Shown: positions 1 through 8,881 of the stretch, one piece after another
How positions within the stretch are numbered: position 1 is the stretch's first letter
Layout of the letters: the number at the start of each line of letters is the position of its first letter
Source: an uncultured Collinsella sp.
GTDB lineage: Bacteria > Actinomycetota > Coriobacteriia > Coriobacteriales > Coriobacteriaceae
Direction: 5' to 3'
DNA: 64,000 nt
Assembly (NCBI GenBank): GCA_902489665.1
Contig: CABUAT010000006.1
Span: forward strand, 1-64,000
Notes under the pieces: generated by a model
Seen by the model: the letters and a program-made list of their open reading frames with translations, nothing else
Database searches by the model: none
What the model was told of the DNA's origin: nothing
Position numbers and translations under genes: made by a program

Positions 1-49
1 CGTTGGGGCCAGGCCCGATTTTGCCTCTTGACAATGTCCTGCTCATATT

Positions 50-74
50 AAAAGGCGGGGCGAATTACCCCGCC
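50..74 (-). terminator. Intrinsic terminator of the Mo hydroxylase operon
   Basis: Read on the minus strand, a 7-bp GGCGGGG/CCCCGCC stem with a 7-nt loop is followed by TTTTAATA. It lies about 30 bases after the stop codon of the gene ending at 104. Confidence 0.7.
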
Positions 75-103
75 CCGCCAATTACGACTTGCTCGCTGAT
101 CCA

Positions 104-2935
104 CTACTCCCCCAGCAGGGCCTTCTCGGGCGTGATCGGCAGCGATCGAACCTGGTGGCCGGTGGCGTGCGCCACGGCCGAGGCAACGGCGGCGAGCGGC
201 GTATTGATGACGACCTCGCCGATCGACTTGGCGCCAAACGGACCCGTCGGCTCGTAACTCGGCTCAAAGGCCACGCGAATGCTGCCGATATCCAGGCGCG
301 TGGGCAACTTATAGCTCATAAAGTTACCGGTGCGCAGGCGGCCGCGCTCATCGTGCTCGACGATCTCGTAGAGCGCGTGGCCGATACCCTGGGCAATGCC
401 GCCCTCGGCCTGGACGCGCGCAAGCGCCTCGTTGATCACGGTGCCGCAGTCAACGGCAGCGACGTAATCCACCACGGTCACCTTGCCGGTGGCCTTGTCG
501 ACCTCGACCTCGGCAATGCCGGCCATAAACGGCGGAGGCGAAACGGGCAGGCAGGCAGAGGCATGCGAGGTGAGCGCATCGCCGCCCGTGATGTTCTTGA
601 CGCACAGGTTGGCAAAGTCGCGCAGCGTGAGGTAGCGGTTCTGCTCGCGCGCGGCACGCTCGTCGGACAGGCGCACGTACTGACCATCAAAGACCACATC
701 GGCGGCGTCCACGTCCCACATCTGGGCAGCCTTGGCACAAATCTTCTCGCGCAGCTCGGCCGCGGCGTTCTTGGCTGCCAGGCCCGTCACGTACGTGCCC
801 GAGCTCGCGTACGAGCCGGCATCGAACGGCGACACGTCGGTGTCCACGCCGCGCACCACAATGAGCGAGCTCTCAACGCCCAGCTCCTCGGCGGCAATCT
901 GCGCCAGGATCGTGTCGACGCCCATGCCGTTATCGGTGGCGCCGGTGCCGATGGTAATGAAGCCGTCCTCTTCCAGGCGCATGTCGATGCCGGCGATGTC
1001 CACGTTGGAGATGCCCGAGCCCTGCATGGTGAGCGCACAGCCCAGAGCACGCACACGGTCGCCCAGGTCGACGGCTAGCGGCTTGTCGCGCCAACCGATC
1101 ATGTCCATCGCGCGCAGCAGGCAGCGGTCGAGCGCGCAGGCGTTGAGCTTCTCGTTGTAGTACTGCGGCATGATCTCGCCCTCGCGCACGATGTTCTTAA
1201 GGCGCAGGTCGGCGGGGTCCATGTGCAACATGTCGGCGAGCTCGTTGACGGCACTCTCCACGGCAAACTGGCCCTGGGTGGCACCGTAGCCGCGATACGC
1301 GCCGCCGCGGTTGGTATTGGTGTAGACGGCGTCCCAGCTAAAGCGGCTCGCCTTCACGTGGTTGTAGATGGGCAGGCTCTTGTGACCCGAAAGGCCGATC
1401 GTCGTGGTGGCGTGCTCGCCGTACGCGCCGGCGTTGGACAGCGTGTGCAAATCGATGGCCGTGATGGTGCCGTCGTTCATGGCGCCCAGCTTAACGGTCA
1501 TCTGCATCTGGTGGCGCGAGTTGCCCGCAGTGATAGTCTCCTCACGGGTGTAGCAGCAATAGCTCGGACGGCCGGTCTGCTGGGTGACGAACGCAACGAA
1601 GATCTCGCAGCAGCCCGTCTGCTTGGAGCCAAAGCCACCGCCGATACGCGGCTTAATGACCTGCACCTGCGACTGCGGGATATCGAGCGACTGCGCGACC
1701 ATGCGGCGCACGTGGAAGGGCACCTGCGTAGAAGTGGTCACCGAGATACGCCCGAACGCGTCGGTCGTCGCGAAGGCGCGGAAGGTTTCCATGGGTGCGG
1801 TCTGCGTGGCCTGGCTGGTGTAGGTGCGCTCAAAGACGATGTCGCTCTGGGCGAAGGCCTCGTCAAGGTCGCCAAAGTCGCTCGTGCCGCTGCACACCAG
1901 GTTGCGCGGAACGTCGCCGCCCTGCGGGAACATAAAGGTCACGTCGCCCTCGGGGTGAACCACGATGTCGTTATCGAGTGCCTTGGTAAAGTCGAGCAGC
2001 GGCTCAAGCACCTCATAGTCGACCTTAATGAGTTTGAGCGCCTTGTCGGCAGCCTCCTCAGTCTCGGCGGCGACGATCGCCACCTCCTCGTTTTGGTAAC
2101 GGACGAGGTTCTCGAGAATCAGGCGGTCGTAGGGACTCGGCTGCGGATAGCTCTGGCCGGCGATGGTAAAGCGGCGCTTGGGCACGTCCTCGTAGGTGTA
2201 GACGCCCACGACGCCGGGCACCTTCAGCGCGCGCGACGTATCGATGGAGCGGATCTTGGCGCGGGCATAGGGGCTGCGCTTGAGTTTGACGATGAGCGCA
2301 CCGGCGGGCACCATATCGCCCGTGTAGACGGGACGCCCCTCGAGCAGGGCCTTCGAGTCCTTCTTGGGCTGCTTGTGAGTGATCTGCTTATACGAGACGC
2401 CATCGCAGCTGGTGTTATTGACCGGCAGCTCGGGCATCTCAAAGCCCACCTGCACGCCAGACTCGTTGAGGAAGCGAACGATGGCGCGCAGCTGGCTCTC
2501 GTAGCCGCTGCAACGGCAGAGGTTACCGGCGAGCTGGCGCGAGAGCTCCTCGCGCGTGGCGACGAGGCTCGGGTCCTCCTTGGCAGCGCGGGCGAGCGCC
2601 AGCACGTTCATGATAAGGCCGGGGGCGCAAAAACCGCACTGCTCGGCGCCTTCGGCAGCCATCGCACGGGCGAGCGCCTCAGACTCGGCCTTGAGGCCCT
2701 CGAGCGTAGTGATGGAGCGACCCTCGACGCGCGCGGCGGGAACCGAGCAGCTCAGCACCGGGTCGCCGTCGAGCCACACCGTGCACAGGCCGCAGTTGGT
2801 GGTTTCGCAGGCACAGCGCACCGACGCGCAACCCTGCTCGCGCAAAAGCGCAAAGAGCATGGTGTCGGGGGCAATCTGGACCTTGACCTTGCGGCCGTTG
2901 AGCGTAAAGGAAAGATCGATGAGTTTGGCAGCCAT
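104..2935 (-). CDS. Molybdenum hydroxylase, fused [2Fe-2S] and Mo-binding subunit (XdhD/selenate-reductase type)
   Basis: 943 aa, complete. The N-terminal 150 residues form the two-domain [2Fe-2S] subunit of the xanthine oxidase family: C43, C48, C51 and C63 for the plant-type cluster, then C102/C105 and C142/C144 for the second. The remaining 780 residues are the molybdopterin domains, with a GGGFGSK substrate-channel motif and, near the C-terminus, FGAKSIGE carrying the expected catalytic Glu. This fused layout with a separate FAD protein resembles E. coli XdhD (956 aa) plus YgfM, a pair annotated as putative selenate reductase or hypoxanthine hydroxylase; the substrate cannot be read from sequence. 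It overlaps the upstream FAD gene by one base (TAATG). The presence of YedF, SelD, DUF3343 and a cysteine desulfurase elsewhere in the window is typical of genomes whose Mo hydroxylases carry labile selenium (inference). Confidence 0.88.
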   Translation of the reverse strand: MAAKLIDLSFTLNGRKVKVQIAPDTMLFALLREQGCASVRCACETTNCGLCTVWLDGDPVLSCSVPAARVEGRSITTLEGLKAESEALARAMAAEGAEQCGFCAPGLIMNVLALARAAKEDPSLVATREELSRQLAGNLCRCSGYESQLRAIVRFLNESGVQVGFEMPELPVNNTSCDGVSYKQITHKQPKKDSKALLEGRPVYTGDMVPAGALIVKLKRSPYARAKIRSIDTSRALKVPGVVGVYTYEDVPKRRFTIAGQSYPQPSPYDRLILENLVRYQNEEVAIVAAETEEAADKALKLIKVDYEVLEPLLDFTKALDNDIVVHPEGDVTFMFPQGGDVPRNLVCSGTSDFGDLDEAFAQSDIVFERTYTSQATQTAPMETFRAFATTDAFGRISVTTSTQVPFHVRRMVAQSLDIPQSQVQVIKPRIGGGFGSKQTGCCEIFVAFVTQQTGRPSYCCYTREETITAGNSRHQMQMTVKLGAMNDGTITAIDLHTLSNAGAYGEHATTTIGLSGHKSLPIYNHVKASRFSWDAVYTNTNRGGAYRGYGATQGQFAVESAVNELADMLHMDPADLRLKNIVREGEIMPQYYNEKLNACALDRCLLRAMDMIGWRDKPLAVDLGDRVRALGCALTMQGSGISNVDIAGIDMRLEEDGFITIGTGATDNGMGVDTILAQIAAEELGVESSLIVVRGVDTDVSPFDAGSYASSGTYVTGLAAKNAAAELREKICAKAAQMWDVDAADVVFDGQYVRLSDERAAREQNRYLTLRDFANLCVKNITGGDALTSHASACLPVSPPPFMAGIAEVEVDKATGKVTVVDYVAAVDCGTVINEALARVQAEGGIAQGIGHALYEIVEHDERGRLRTGNFMSYKLPTRLDIGSIRVAFEPSYEPTGPFGAKSIGEVVINTPLAAVASAVAHATGHQVRSLPITPEKALLGE

Positions 2936-3849
2936 TAGCGCACCTCACTAGAATCGACGCCGGGCACGCGGCGGCAGGAATACTCGTCCGTGGCGAACTT
3001 AGGCACTTGCACGGTCTCGAGCTCGCGGGCAAGCGCGGCCGAAAGCTCGATGCCGGCGGCGCGACGCACAGCCTGGATGGCGAGCGGGGCCGAGATGCGG
3101 CGGCGGTAGTCGGCCGAGCCCCACAGGTTGGTGCCATAGCTCAGCGCGCGTACGGACGCGGCCAGGGCGCGTAGCTCGTCCTCGGAAGGCTGCTCGGCGG
3201 TAAGGCCGCATGCCTCACCCTGCAGCAGGGTCGCGCGCAGCGGGCGGGCGCCCACGGTGACATGCCAGCTGTTGTCCCACCAGGCGGCGGTGACGTTGAG
3301 CGAGGGGAAGTCGGTCGCGGCCTTGCGCACAGCCTCGTAGCTTGCACGATAGTCGTGCTTAACGACCACGATGTGCTCGATCACGTCGCGCACGTAACCC
3401 ATGTCGACGAACTCGGCGAGCGGCACGCGGCCGGCGCCCGTCAGCTCAACATACGAATCGAGCGCCAAAAAGGCCGAGAGCACGTCCGAAAAACCAAAGC
3501 GGCCGTAGATGCTGCCGCCCACCGTGGCGGTATTGCGCAGCTGCACGCCCACGATGTCGTGGACGGCGAACTCAAAGACATTGTTGACAAGCGCGTTGAG
3601 CCCAGCATGACGCTCGAGCTGGCGCAGGGTGCACATGGCACCGATGCGAAACTCGGTCTCGGTCTCCTCGATCTGATCGAGTCCGCAGGCCGAAAGGTCA
3701 ATCGCCGTCGCCACGCGACGCGAACCCAGGCGCATCCAAATGCCACCGCCCACAATCTTGTTGTTGCGGTTCTTCTGTAAGAGCTCATAGGCTTCGGCCG
3801 CGTTTCCAACACGGACGTAGGTACCGAACTTGAGCACGTTCTCCCCCAT
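2935..3849 (-). CDS. Molybdenum hydroxylase FAD-binding subunit (YgfM-like)
   Basis: 304 aa. It matches the FAD-binding CoxM/XdhB family: an N-terminal region with the VGGGIWMRLGSRR segment and a central ATVGGSIYGRFGFSD motif, both contacting FAD in relatives. It should pass electrons between the [2Fe-2S] clusters of the downstream fused subunit and an outside acceptor. Translationally coupled to that gene by a one-base overlap. The start is uncertain: ATG at 3849 lacks a well-spaced ribosome site, and an in-frame GTG four codons later follows GGGGGAG very closely. It is probably the first gene of a two-gene operon, with its promoter in 3850-3910. Confidence 0.88.
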   Translation of the reverse strand: MGENVLKFGTYVRVGNAAEAYELLQKNRNNKIVGGGIWMRLGSRRVATAIDLSACGLDQIEETETEFRIGAMCTLRQLERHAGLNALVNNVFEFAVHDIVGVQLRNTATVGGSIYGRFGFSDVLSAFLALDSYVELTGAGRVPLAEFVDMGYVRDVIEHIVVVKHDYRASYEAVRKAATDFPSLNVTAAWWDNSWHVTVGARPLRATLLQGEACGLTAEQPSEDELRALAASVRALSYGTNLWGSADYRRRISAPLAIQAVRRAAGIELSAALARELETVQVPKFATDEYSCRRVPGVDSSEVR

Positions 3850-3911
3850 CTCTTCACTTGTCCAGTGTCCTCTAGTGTACCAAACGAGGGCGCACGGCCC
3901 TCACCACCATA

Positions 3912-3944
3912 GAAAAAGGCTCCCGGCACAAATGCTGGGAGCCT
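3912..3944 (-). terminator. Intrinsic terminator of gdhA
   Basis: On the minus strand GGCTCCC and GGGAGCC arms, 7 bp around a 12-nt loop, are followed by TTTTTC. The element lies 25 bases after the gdhA stop. Confidence 0.85.
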
Positions 3945-3969
3945 CATCAGTTGCTATGTCGAGCTGGAT

Positions 3970-5325
3970 TTAGCAGACGCCCTGGGCGAGCATGGCGTCG
4001 GCGACCTTCAGGAAGCCGGCGATGTTTGCGCCCATGACGAAATTGCCCTCCTCGCCGTACTCCTTGGCGGTGTCGTCCACGTTGTGGAACATGCCGCGCA
4101 TGAGCTGCTCGAGCTTGCCGTCGACCTCCTCGAAGGTCCAGGACAGGTGCTCGGCGTTCTGGCTCATCTCCAAGCCGGACACGAGCACGCCGCCGGCGTT
4201 GGCAGCCTTACCGGGCATAAAGGCGACGCCGTGCTCCTGGAAGTAGGTCGTGGCCTCGATGGTCGTGGGCATGTTCGCGCCCTCACCGACCACCTTGCAG
4301 CCGTTGGCGACGAGTGCCTGGGCGTCCTCGAGCAGCAGCGTGTTCTCGCGAGCGCAGGGCAGCGCGATATCGCAGGGAAGCTGCCACACGCCGCGGCCGT
4401 CGCCCTCGTGCCACGTGGCATTGGGCTTCTCGTCGACATACATAGCGAGCGTAACGCCCTTGTCGTGGCCGGAGCGCTTCTTGTTGTAGACATGCTCGAG
4501 CACGGTGTAGTCGATGCCGTCGGGATCCTCGACCCAGCCATGGGTGTCGGAGCAGGCCAGCACCTTGCCGCCGAGCTGGGAGACCTTCTGGACCGCGTAG
4601 ATGGCGACGTTACCGGAGCCGTGAACGACGACGTTCTTGCCCTCGAAGGAGTCGCCGCGGCTCTTGAGGTACTCGTCCACAAAGTAGGCCAGGCCGTAGC
4701 CGGTGGCCTCGGTACGGGCGAGCGAGCCGCCAAAAGAGAGGCCCTTGCCGGTAAGGACGCCGGTCCACTCATTGGTCAGGCGCTTGTACTGACCGAACAG
4801 GTAGGCAACCTCGCGGCCGCCAACGCCCAGGTCGCCGGCGGGAACGTCGGTGTTGGGGCCGATGTGGCGATAGAGCTCGGTCATGAAGGACTGGCAGAAG
4901 TGCATGATCTCGTTGTTGGACTTGCCCTTGGGGTCAAAGTCGGAGCCGCCCTTGCCGCCGCCCATGGGAAGGGTGGTCAGGCTGTTCTTGAGGATCTGCT
5001 CCAGACCCAGGAACTTGAGCATGCCCAGGGTGACCGTCGGGTTAAAGCGCAGGCCGCCCTTGTAGGGTCCAATGGCAGAGTTGAACTCGACGCGGTAACC
5101 GCGGTTGACCTGAACCTTGCCCTGGTCGTCGACCCAGGGAACACGGAACATGACGATGCGCTCGGGCTCGACGAGGCGCTCAAGCAGGGCGGCCTCCTCG
5201 TACTCGGGATGGGCGTCGAGCGCCGGCTGGATGGTGCCGAGAATCTCGGTCGCGGCCTGGATGAACTCAGGCTGCTCGGGATAGCGGGCCTTGAGCTCTT
5301 CGAGAACTTTCTGCGTGTAGCTCAT
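3970..5325 (-). CDS. gdhA: Glutamate dehydrogenase (NADP-type)
   Basis: 451 aa, the usual length of hexameric bacterial GdhA (about 447-450). It interconverts 2-oxoglutarate plus ammonia and glutamate in the cytoplasm. Visible motifs are the glutamate-binding GGLRFNPTV and LPMGGGKGGSDFDPKG segment with the catalytic Lys, NTDVPAGDLGVGGRE, and the Rossmann GSGNVA motif. The start at 5325 is chosen because GGAGGAAGC sits directly upstream; the open frame extends 16 codons further without a ribosome site. Monocistronic: a terminator follows, and about 250 bases of non-coding DNA precede it. Cofactor preference is inferred from family similarity. Confidence 0.95.
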   Translation of the reverse strand: MSYTQKVLEELKARYPEQPEFIQAATEILGTIQPALDAHPEYEEAALLERLVEPERIVMFRVPWVDDQGKVQVNRGYRVEFNSAIGPYKGGLRFNPTVTLGMLKFLGLEQILKNSLTTLPMGGGKGGSDFDPKGKSNNEIMHFCQSFMTELYRHIGPNTDVPAGDLGVGGREVAYLFGQYKRLTNEWTGVLTGKGLSFGGSLARTEATGYGLAYFVDEYLKSRGDSFEGKNVVVHGSGNVAIYAVQKVSQLGGKVLACSDTHGWVEDPDGIDYTVLEHVYNKKRSGHDKGVTLAMYVDEKPNATWHEGDGRGVWQLPCDIALPCARENTLLLEDAQALVANGCKVVGEGANMPTTIEATTYFQEHGVAFMPGKAANAGGVLVSGLEMSQNAEHLSWTFEEVDGKLEQLMRGMFHNVDDTAKEYGEEGNFVMGANIAGFLKVADAMLAQGVC

Positions 5326-5539
5326 GCTTCCTCCAATTGATGGAAAAGAAAAGTGTCGTTCGAGGCGCCCCATGCGCCGCGAGCTTTATCGAGTATGGAT
5401 AATATCGCACTGTTGCAGCAAAGTTTCGCATAAGCCGACGAGCAGATGTTTCGTTTTGATTACGATGCAGGTAGAGGCGTTTTTGAGCACCCGACGAACA
5501 AATCGCGTGTTTCGAAGCTGTTTCGTCCACATGTTCCAA

Positions 5540-5574
5540 ACCACCACAAAGGTGCCTGTCTCCATTGTGGTGGT
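5540..5574 (-). terminator. Hairpin after the mobA/DUF3343 unit, possible terminator
   Basis: Ten-base-pair ACCACCACAA/TTGTGGTGGT stem with a 15-nt loop, 8 bases past the stop codon of the DUF3343 gene. The following T-run (TTTGG) is weak, so it may serve as a transcript end or RNA-stabilising structure. Confidence 0.5.
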
Positions 5575-5582
5575 GTTGGTGG

Positions 5583-5978
5583 TTAGAGGACGAGCTGATG
5601 GTAGTCGGCAGGGGTTATGCGGCCCTCGGTGGCGGCGCGGAAGGCGGCGAGCGCATCGCCCGAGAACGGCATGGCCCAGCACAGGCCGCAACCTGCGGTA
5701 ATGGAGCCGGGCAAAGGCATAATGCGCCCGGGCACGCCGGCGGCAAGACACAGCTGCTCGCATTCCATCACATCGAAGGTACTGTCAAACGACACGATGA
5801 TTTTGCGTTCATGGTCGAGGGCATCATCGGATGGGCCTTCGCGGTGTGCCTCACGATACGCCGCGGCGGCCGCTTCCTCTTCCGCAGTATGTCCACAGCC
5901 ACCGCAACCGCAGGTACAGGGTTCGGACCCGTCGCAAGTGCAAGGTTCTCCCGTGTCGGGACAAATATCGTGAGACAT
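5583..5978 (-). CDS. DUF3343 protein with Cys-rich N-terminal tail
   Basis: 131 aa. Residues about 58-131 match the DUF3343 (putative Se/S-binding) fold: an IIVSFDSTFDVMECEQLC start, a GVPGRIMPLPGSITAGCGLCW core with a conserved GCG, and a hydrophobic end. In front is a 30-residue tail packed with cysteines (CPDTGEPCTC, PCTCGCGGCGH), which looks like a metal or selenium/sulfur binding segment. Short DUF3343 proteins normally lack this tail; the second copy in this window (33595-33846) does. It lies 15 bases downstream of mobA, last gene of the selA-selB-selC-mobA series. Biochemical function is unknown; a role in Se or S delivery to molybdenum enzymes is inference from neighbours. Ribosome site TTGGAG precedes the ATG. 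Confidence 0.75.
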   Translation of the reverse strand: MSHDICPDTGEPCTCDGSEPCTCGCGGCGHTAEEEAAAAAYREAHREGPSDDALDHERKIIVSFDSTFDVMECEQLCLAAGVPGRIMPLPGSITAGCGLCWAMPFSGDALAAFRAATEGRITPADYHQLVL

Positions 5979-5993
5979 GGCAACTCCAATCGT

Positions 5994-6626
5994 CTAGGCG
6001 AGTAACTCGGCCGCCGCAAACTCCTCGGGCGTATTGACGTTCTCGAAGCAGAGCGTCGAGCCGGCGACCTTAACGATCTGCGGCTCATCCATATAACCGG
6101 CCTGAACGCGATTGATCAGGCAGCGAATACGCTGGCGGTCGCAGGCGAGCAGCTCTTGGGCAACCGGCGCACACGCGTCACGGCGCCAGACGGCGCAAAG
6201 CGGCTCAATCCCCCGCTCCTCGCGCGGCACGCACACGTCGAGCGCCTCGGCCTCAACACGATCGGCAAGCGCGCCGATGAGTTCCGGCGAGACAAACGGC
6301 ATATCGCAGGCGACGATCGCCGCGAGCGGCAATCGGGCGGCGGCCAACGAACTCGCGATGCCGCGCATGGCACCCACCGGCCCCTCAAGGTCCGACACTA
6401 TTCGCGGCACCAGACCGCCAAACGCGCGCTGCTCAAGATAGACAAGCTCGCTGGGACGCGAAGTCGTCACGACTAACTCGCCGGCAACTGGCGCCAGCCG
6501 ACCCAGCACGCGCTCGATGAGTGGCTCGCCGCAAAACGCCATGCGTGCCTTGTCACAGCCCATGCGCGAGGACATCCCGCCCGCCTGGACGACACAAGAA
6601 AGATCGGCACGTCTTACGGTAGTCAT
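5994..6626 (-). CDS. mobA: Molybdenum cofactor guanylyltransferase MobA
   Basis: 210 aa, usual size for MobA. It attaches GMP to Mo-molybdopterin to make the MGD cofactor needed by DMSO-reductase-family enzymes such as the formate dehydrogenase encoded here. The nucleotidyltransferase signature is visible near the N-terminus (VQAGGMSSRMGCDKARM, a match to the LAGG-RMG-DK motif) and the metal-binding ACDMPF follows. The start at 6626 is preceded by GGAGGTG; the open frame runs on upstream through the tRNA-Sec gene, which is an artefact. Located between selC and the DUF3343 gene, placing cofactor finishing with Sec insertion. Confidence 0.92.
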   Translation of the reverse strand: MTTVRRADLSCVVQAGGMSSRMGCDKARMAFCGEPLIERVLGRLAPVAGELVVTTSRPSELVYLEQRAFGGLVPRIVSDLEGPVGAMRGIASSLAAARLPLAAIVACDMPFVSPELIGALADRVEAEALDVCVPREERGIEPLCAVWRRDACAPVAQELLACDRQRIRCLINRVQAGYMDEPQIVKVAGSTLCFENVNTPEEFAAAELLA

Positions 6627-6780
6627 ACGACAAAACACCTCCATCGGCATGCTCGAAACCCGATGCACGAAGCTAAATACAGCCGCCGAAATAGCGGCGC
6701 TACGAAAAGCTCGTGCAAAAACAAAACAGCGCCTTTGCGGCACGCAGCAAGACCGCGAGCACAAAAGCGCTGGTAGCGTA

Positions 6781-6877
6781 TGGCGGGAACGTATGTGAAT
6801 CGAACACATCCAAGACGTCTTGCACGCCTCGCAACGGTTTTGAGGACCGCGGAGCCCACCGGAGCCCATCCGTTCCC
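6781..6877 (-). tRNA. selC: tRNA-Sec (anticodon TCA)
   Basis: A 97-nt selenocysteine tRNA with encoded CCA. Visible parts: acceptor GGGAACG/CGTTCCC, a long 6-bp D stem GGGCTC/GGGCTC with CGGT loop (GU pairs included), anticodon stem GCGGT/ACCGT with loop CCTCAAA giving anticodon TCA, a long variable arm AGGCGT/ACGTCT, and T arm ATGTG-TTCGATT-CACAT. These are the diagnostic features of bacterial tRNA-Sec. It starts 36 bases after the selB stop, so selA-selB-selC is probably one transcript. Odd point: the base 5' of the anticodon is C rather than the nearly universal U33. Confidence 0.95.
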
Positions 6878-6913
6878 AAGTGCGGCGGTATTTTACCAAA
6901 CCGAGCAGCCAAT

Positions 6914-8881
6914 CTAGCGCAGGGAGCGCAGGCCGCCGGCATCCTTGTCGAGCACCGTAAAGCGCACGGCATCCAGGTGCTCCAAGATGCTGATGGCGCG
7001 TCTGCGCGACACACCCAGGGCCTCGCGCAGCACGCTCGTGGTCGCAGCGCCGCCGGCTGCCTCAATGGCGACGGCGACGAGCTCACGCGCATGGGCCTCG
7101 GCGGCGGCAGACAGGGCAACGTCGCGCTCGACCTTAACGATCGAGCGGTTGAGCGAAAGCTCGCGCAGGGCACGCGTCATGGTGTCGCGACCGAGCTGCA
7201 GCTGTTCGCCCACCTCGGGAAGCGCCGGTGCATCCAGGCCAGCCTCGTCAAGCAGCGCGACGATGCGCTCGCAAGCCTCTCGCACCACGCGTGCCGCCGC
7301 GGCGGCCGAATGCGGATCGAATACCTCGGCGCCCTCGGCGGCGCACACGCCACGCGAGCAGCCCTCGGCAATCAGAGCCGAGGCAACGCCTTCATCAGCG
7401 GCAGGCCACGCAGCATGGGCAACGGCGCCAGGCGTAAAGCCCGTCTCCTTGGGGGCAGCCGCGTGCATGGCGGACAGGGTCGCCGCCAGCGTACCCATCG
7501 CGGCATCGAGCGCGGAAGCATCTGCATACAGCGAGCCATCCGAGCCAGCAAGCGCGCAAGCAGCGCCCTTCGCCACCAACTCGCGCAACGCCGCCTCAGC
7601 CTCACCGGCAACAAGATCGAGCGCCGCGGTAACATCGGCAGCCGCAACCGGCAGCGCTTGCAGCGCCAGCCACGCATCCACCGCGCACGCAATATCTCCA
7701 GCCTCGAGCGCCACATACAGCGCACGCTCTCCTTCGGCAAGCTCGCGCGAACGACGGCAACGCGAAAGCAGCACACGCCCGCCGCCAATGAGCATAACGG
7801 GCGAATACGACAGCACCACAGCATGGTCTCCGGCTCGCAGCGGCAGCGGCTCCTCCAAGCGCACCTGCACGGTACGGGTCTCGCCCACCGCCATGGGGGC
7901 CTCGCCCTCCATAAGCATGATGCGGCCGACAACCTCGGCCGTACCCGCCATCACATGCACGCGCGCGCCCGACTCGAGCACACGCGGTTTAGCGCCCTCG
8001 CGGCCCAGGTAGGTAAACGTCATCATAAAGCGCAGCGTCTGACCAAAACGGCCCTCCACGCCGAGCATCTCGCCGCGATCGAGTGCGGCGACAGCATCGC
8101 CCACCAAGTTGAGCGCCACACGCTGACCGGGCAACGCCTGCTGCGTGTCGCCATGCACCTGGATCCCGCGTACGCGGCAGACCGTGCGCGACGGCAGCGC
8201 GACGAGCTCATCGCCCACCGCAACCGGCGCATCGTGCAGCGTTCCCGTCACGACGGTGCCGGCGCCCTTGATCGTAAAGCAGCGGTCAATCGGCAGGCGC
8301 GGCGCGGCATCGCTCCGCTCGACACGCTCGCGACAGGTATCCCAGCAGACACCCACCTGCTCGTCGAGCACCGCAAGCAGCCCGTCAATCCCCTCGCCCG
8401 TCTTAGACGACACGGGCACAATTGGCGCGCCCTCAAACACGGTACCCGACAAAAAGTCATCGACATCGAGCTCGGCAAGCTCGGTCATCTCGGCGTCGGC
8501 CAGATCACACATCGTCAGCGCGACCACCATATGCGTGACGCCCAGCAGCTCCAGCACATGCACGTGCTCGCGGGTCTGCGGCATCACGCCCTCGACGGCC
8601 GAAACCACCAGCACGGCAACGTCGATGCCCGTGGCACCCTGCACCATGGCGCGCAGGTAATGCGCGTGGCCCGGCACGTCGACCAGGCCAACGATCTTGC
8701 CACTCGGCAGCGCCAGCTCGCCAAAGCCCAGCTCCACCGTCATGCCGCGACGGCGCTCGACCTCCAGACGATCGGGATTCTTGCCGGTCAGCGCCTCGAT
8801 CAGCGCCGACTTACCGTGGTCAACGTGGCCCGCCGTGCCAACGATAACGGGACACTCCACCAGCGCCTGAACCTCACTCAT
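6914..8881 (-). CDS. selB: Selenocysteine-specific elongation factor SelB
   Basis: 655 aa. A GTP-binding translation factor that carries Sec-tRNA to the ribosome at UGA codons followed by a SECIS hairpin. The EF-Tu-like half shows G1 GHVDHGKS, G3 DVPGH and a G4 position reading TMCD. The C-terminal half is the winged-helix array that binds SECIS RNA, ending in a domain near VLREALGVSRRRAISILEHLD. The ATG overlaps the selA stop (ATGA), so the two are translationally coupled. Cognate UGA codons are visible in this window in fdhF and selD. Confidence 0.95.
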   Translation of the reverse strand: MSEVQALVECPVIVGTAGHVDHGKSALIEALTGKNPDRLEVERRRGMTVELGFGELALPSGKIVGLVDVPGHAHYLRAMVQGATGIDVAVLVVSAVEGVMPQTREHVHVLELLGVTHMVVALTMCDLADAEMTELAELDVDDFLSGTVFEGAPIVPVSSKTGEGIDGLLAVLDEQVGVCWDTCRERVERSDAAPRLPIDRCFTIKGAGTVVTGTLHDAPVAVGDELVALPSRTVCRVRGIQVHGDTQQALPGQRVALNLVGDAVAALDRGEMLGVEGRFGQTLRFMMTFTYLGREGAKPRVLESGARVHVMAGTAEVVGRIMLMEGEAPMAVGETRTVQVRLEEPLPLRAGDHAVVLSYSPVMLIGGGRVLLSRCRRSRELAEGERALYVALEAGDIACAVDAWLALQALPVAAADVTAALDLVAGEAEAALRELVAKGAACALAGSDGSLYADASALDAAMGTLAATLSAMHAAAPKETGFTPGAVAHAAWPAADEGVASALIAEGCSRGVCAAEGAEVFDPHSAAAAARVVREACERIVALLDEAGLDAPALPEVGEQLQLGRDTMTRALRELSLNRSIVKVERDVALSAAAEAHARELVAVAIEAAGGAATTSVLREALGVSRRRAISILEHLDAVRFTVLDKDAGGLRSLR

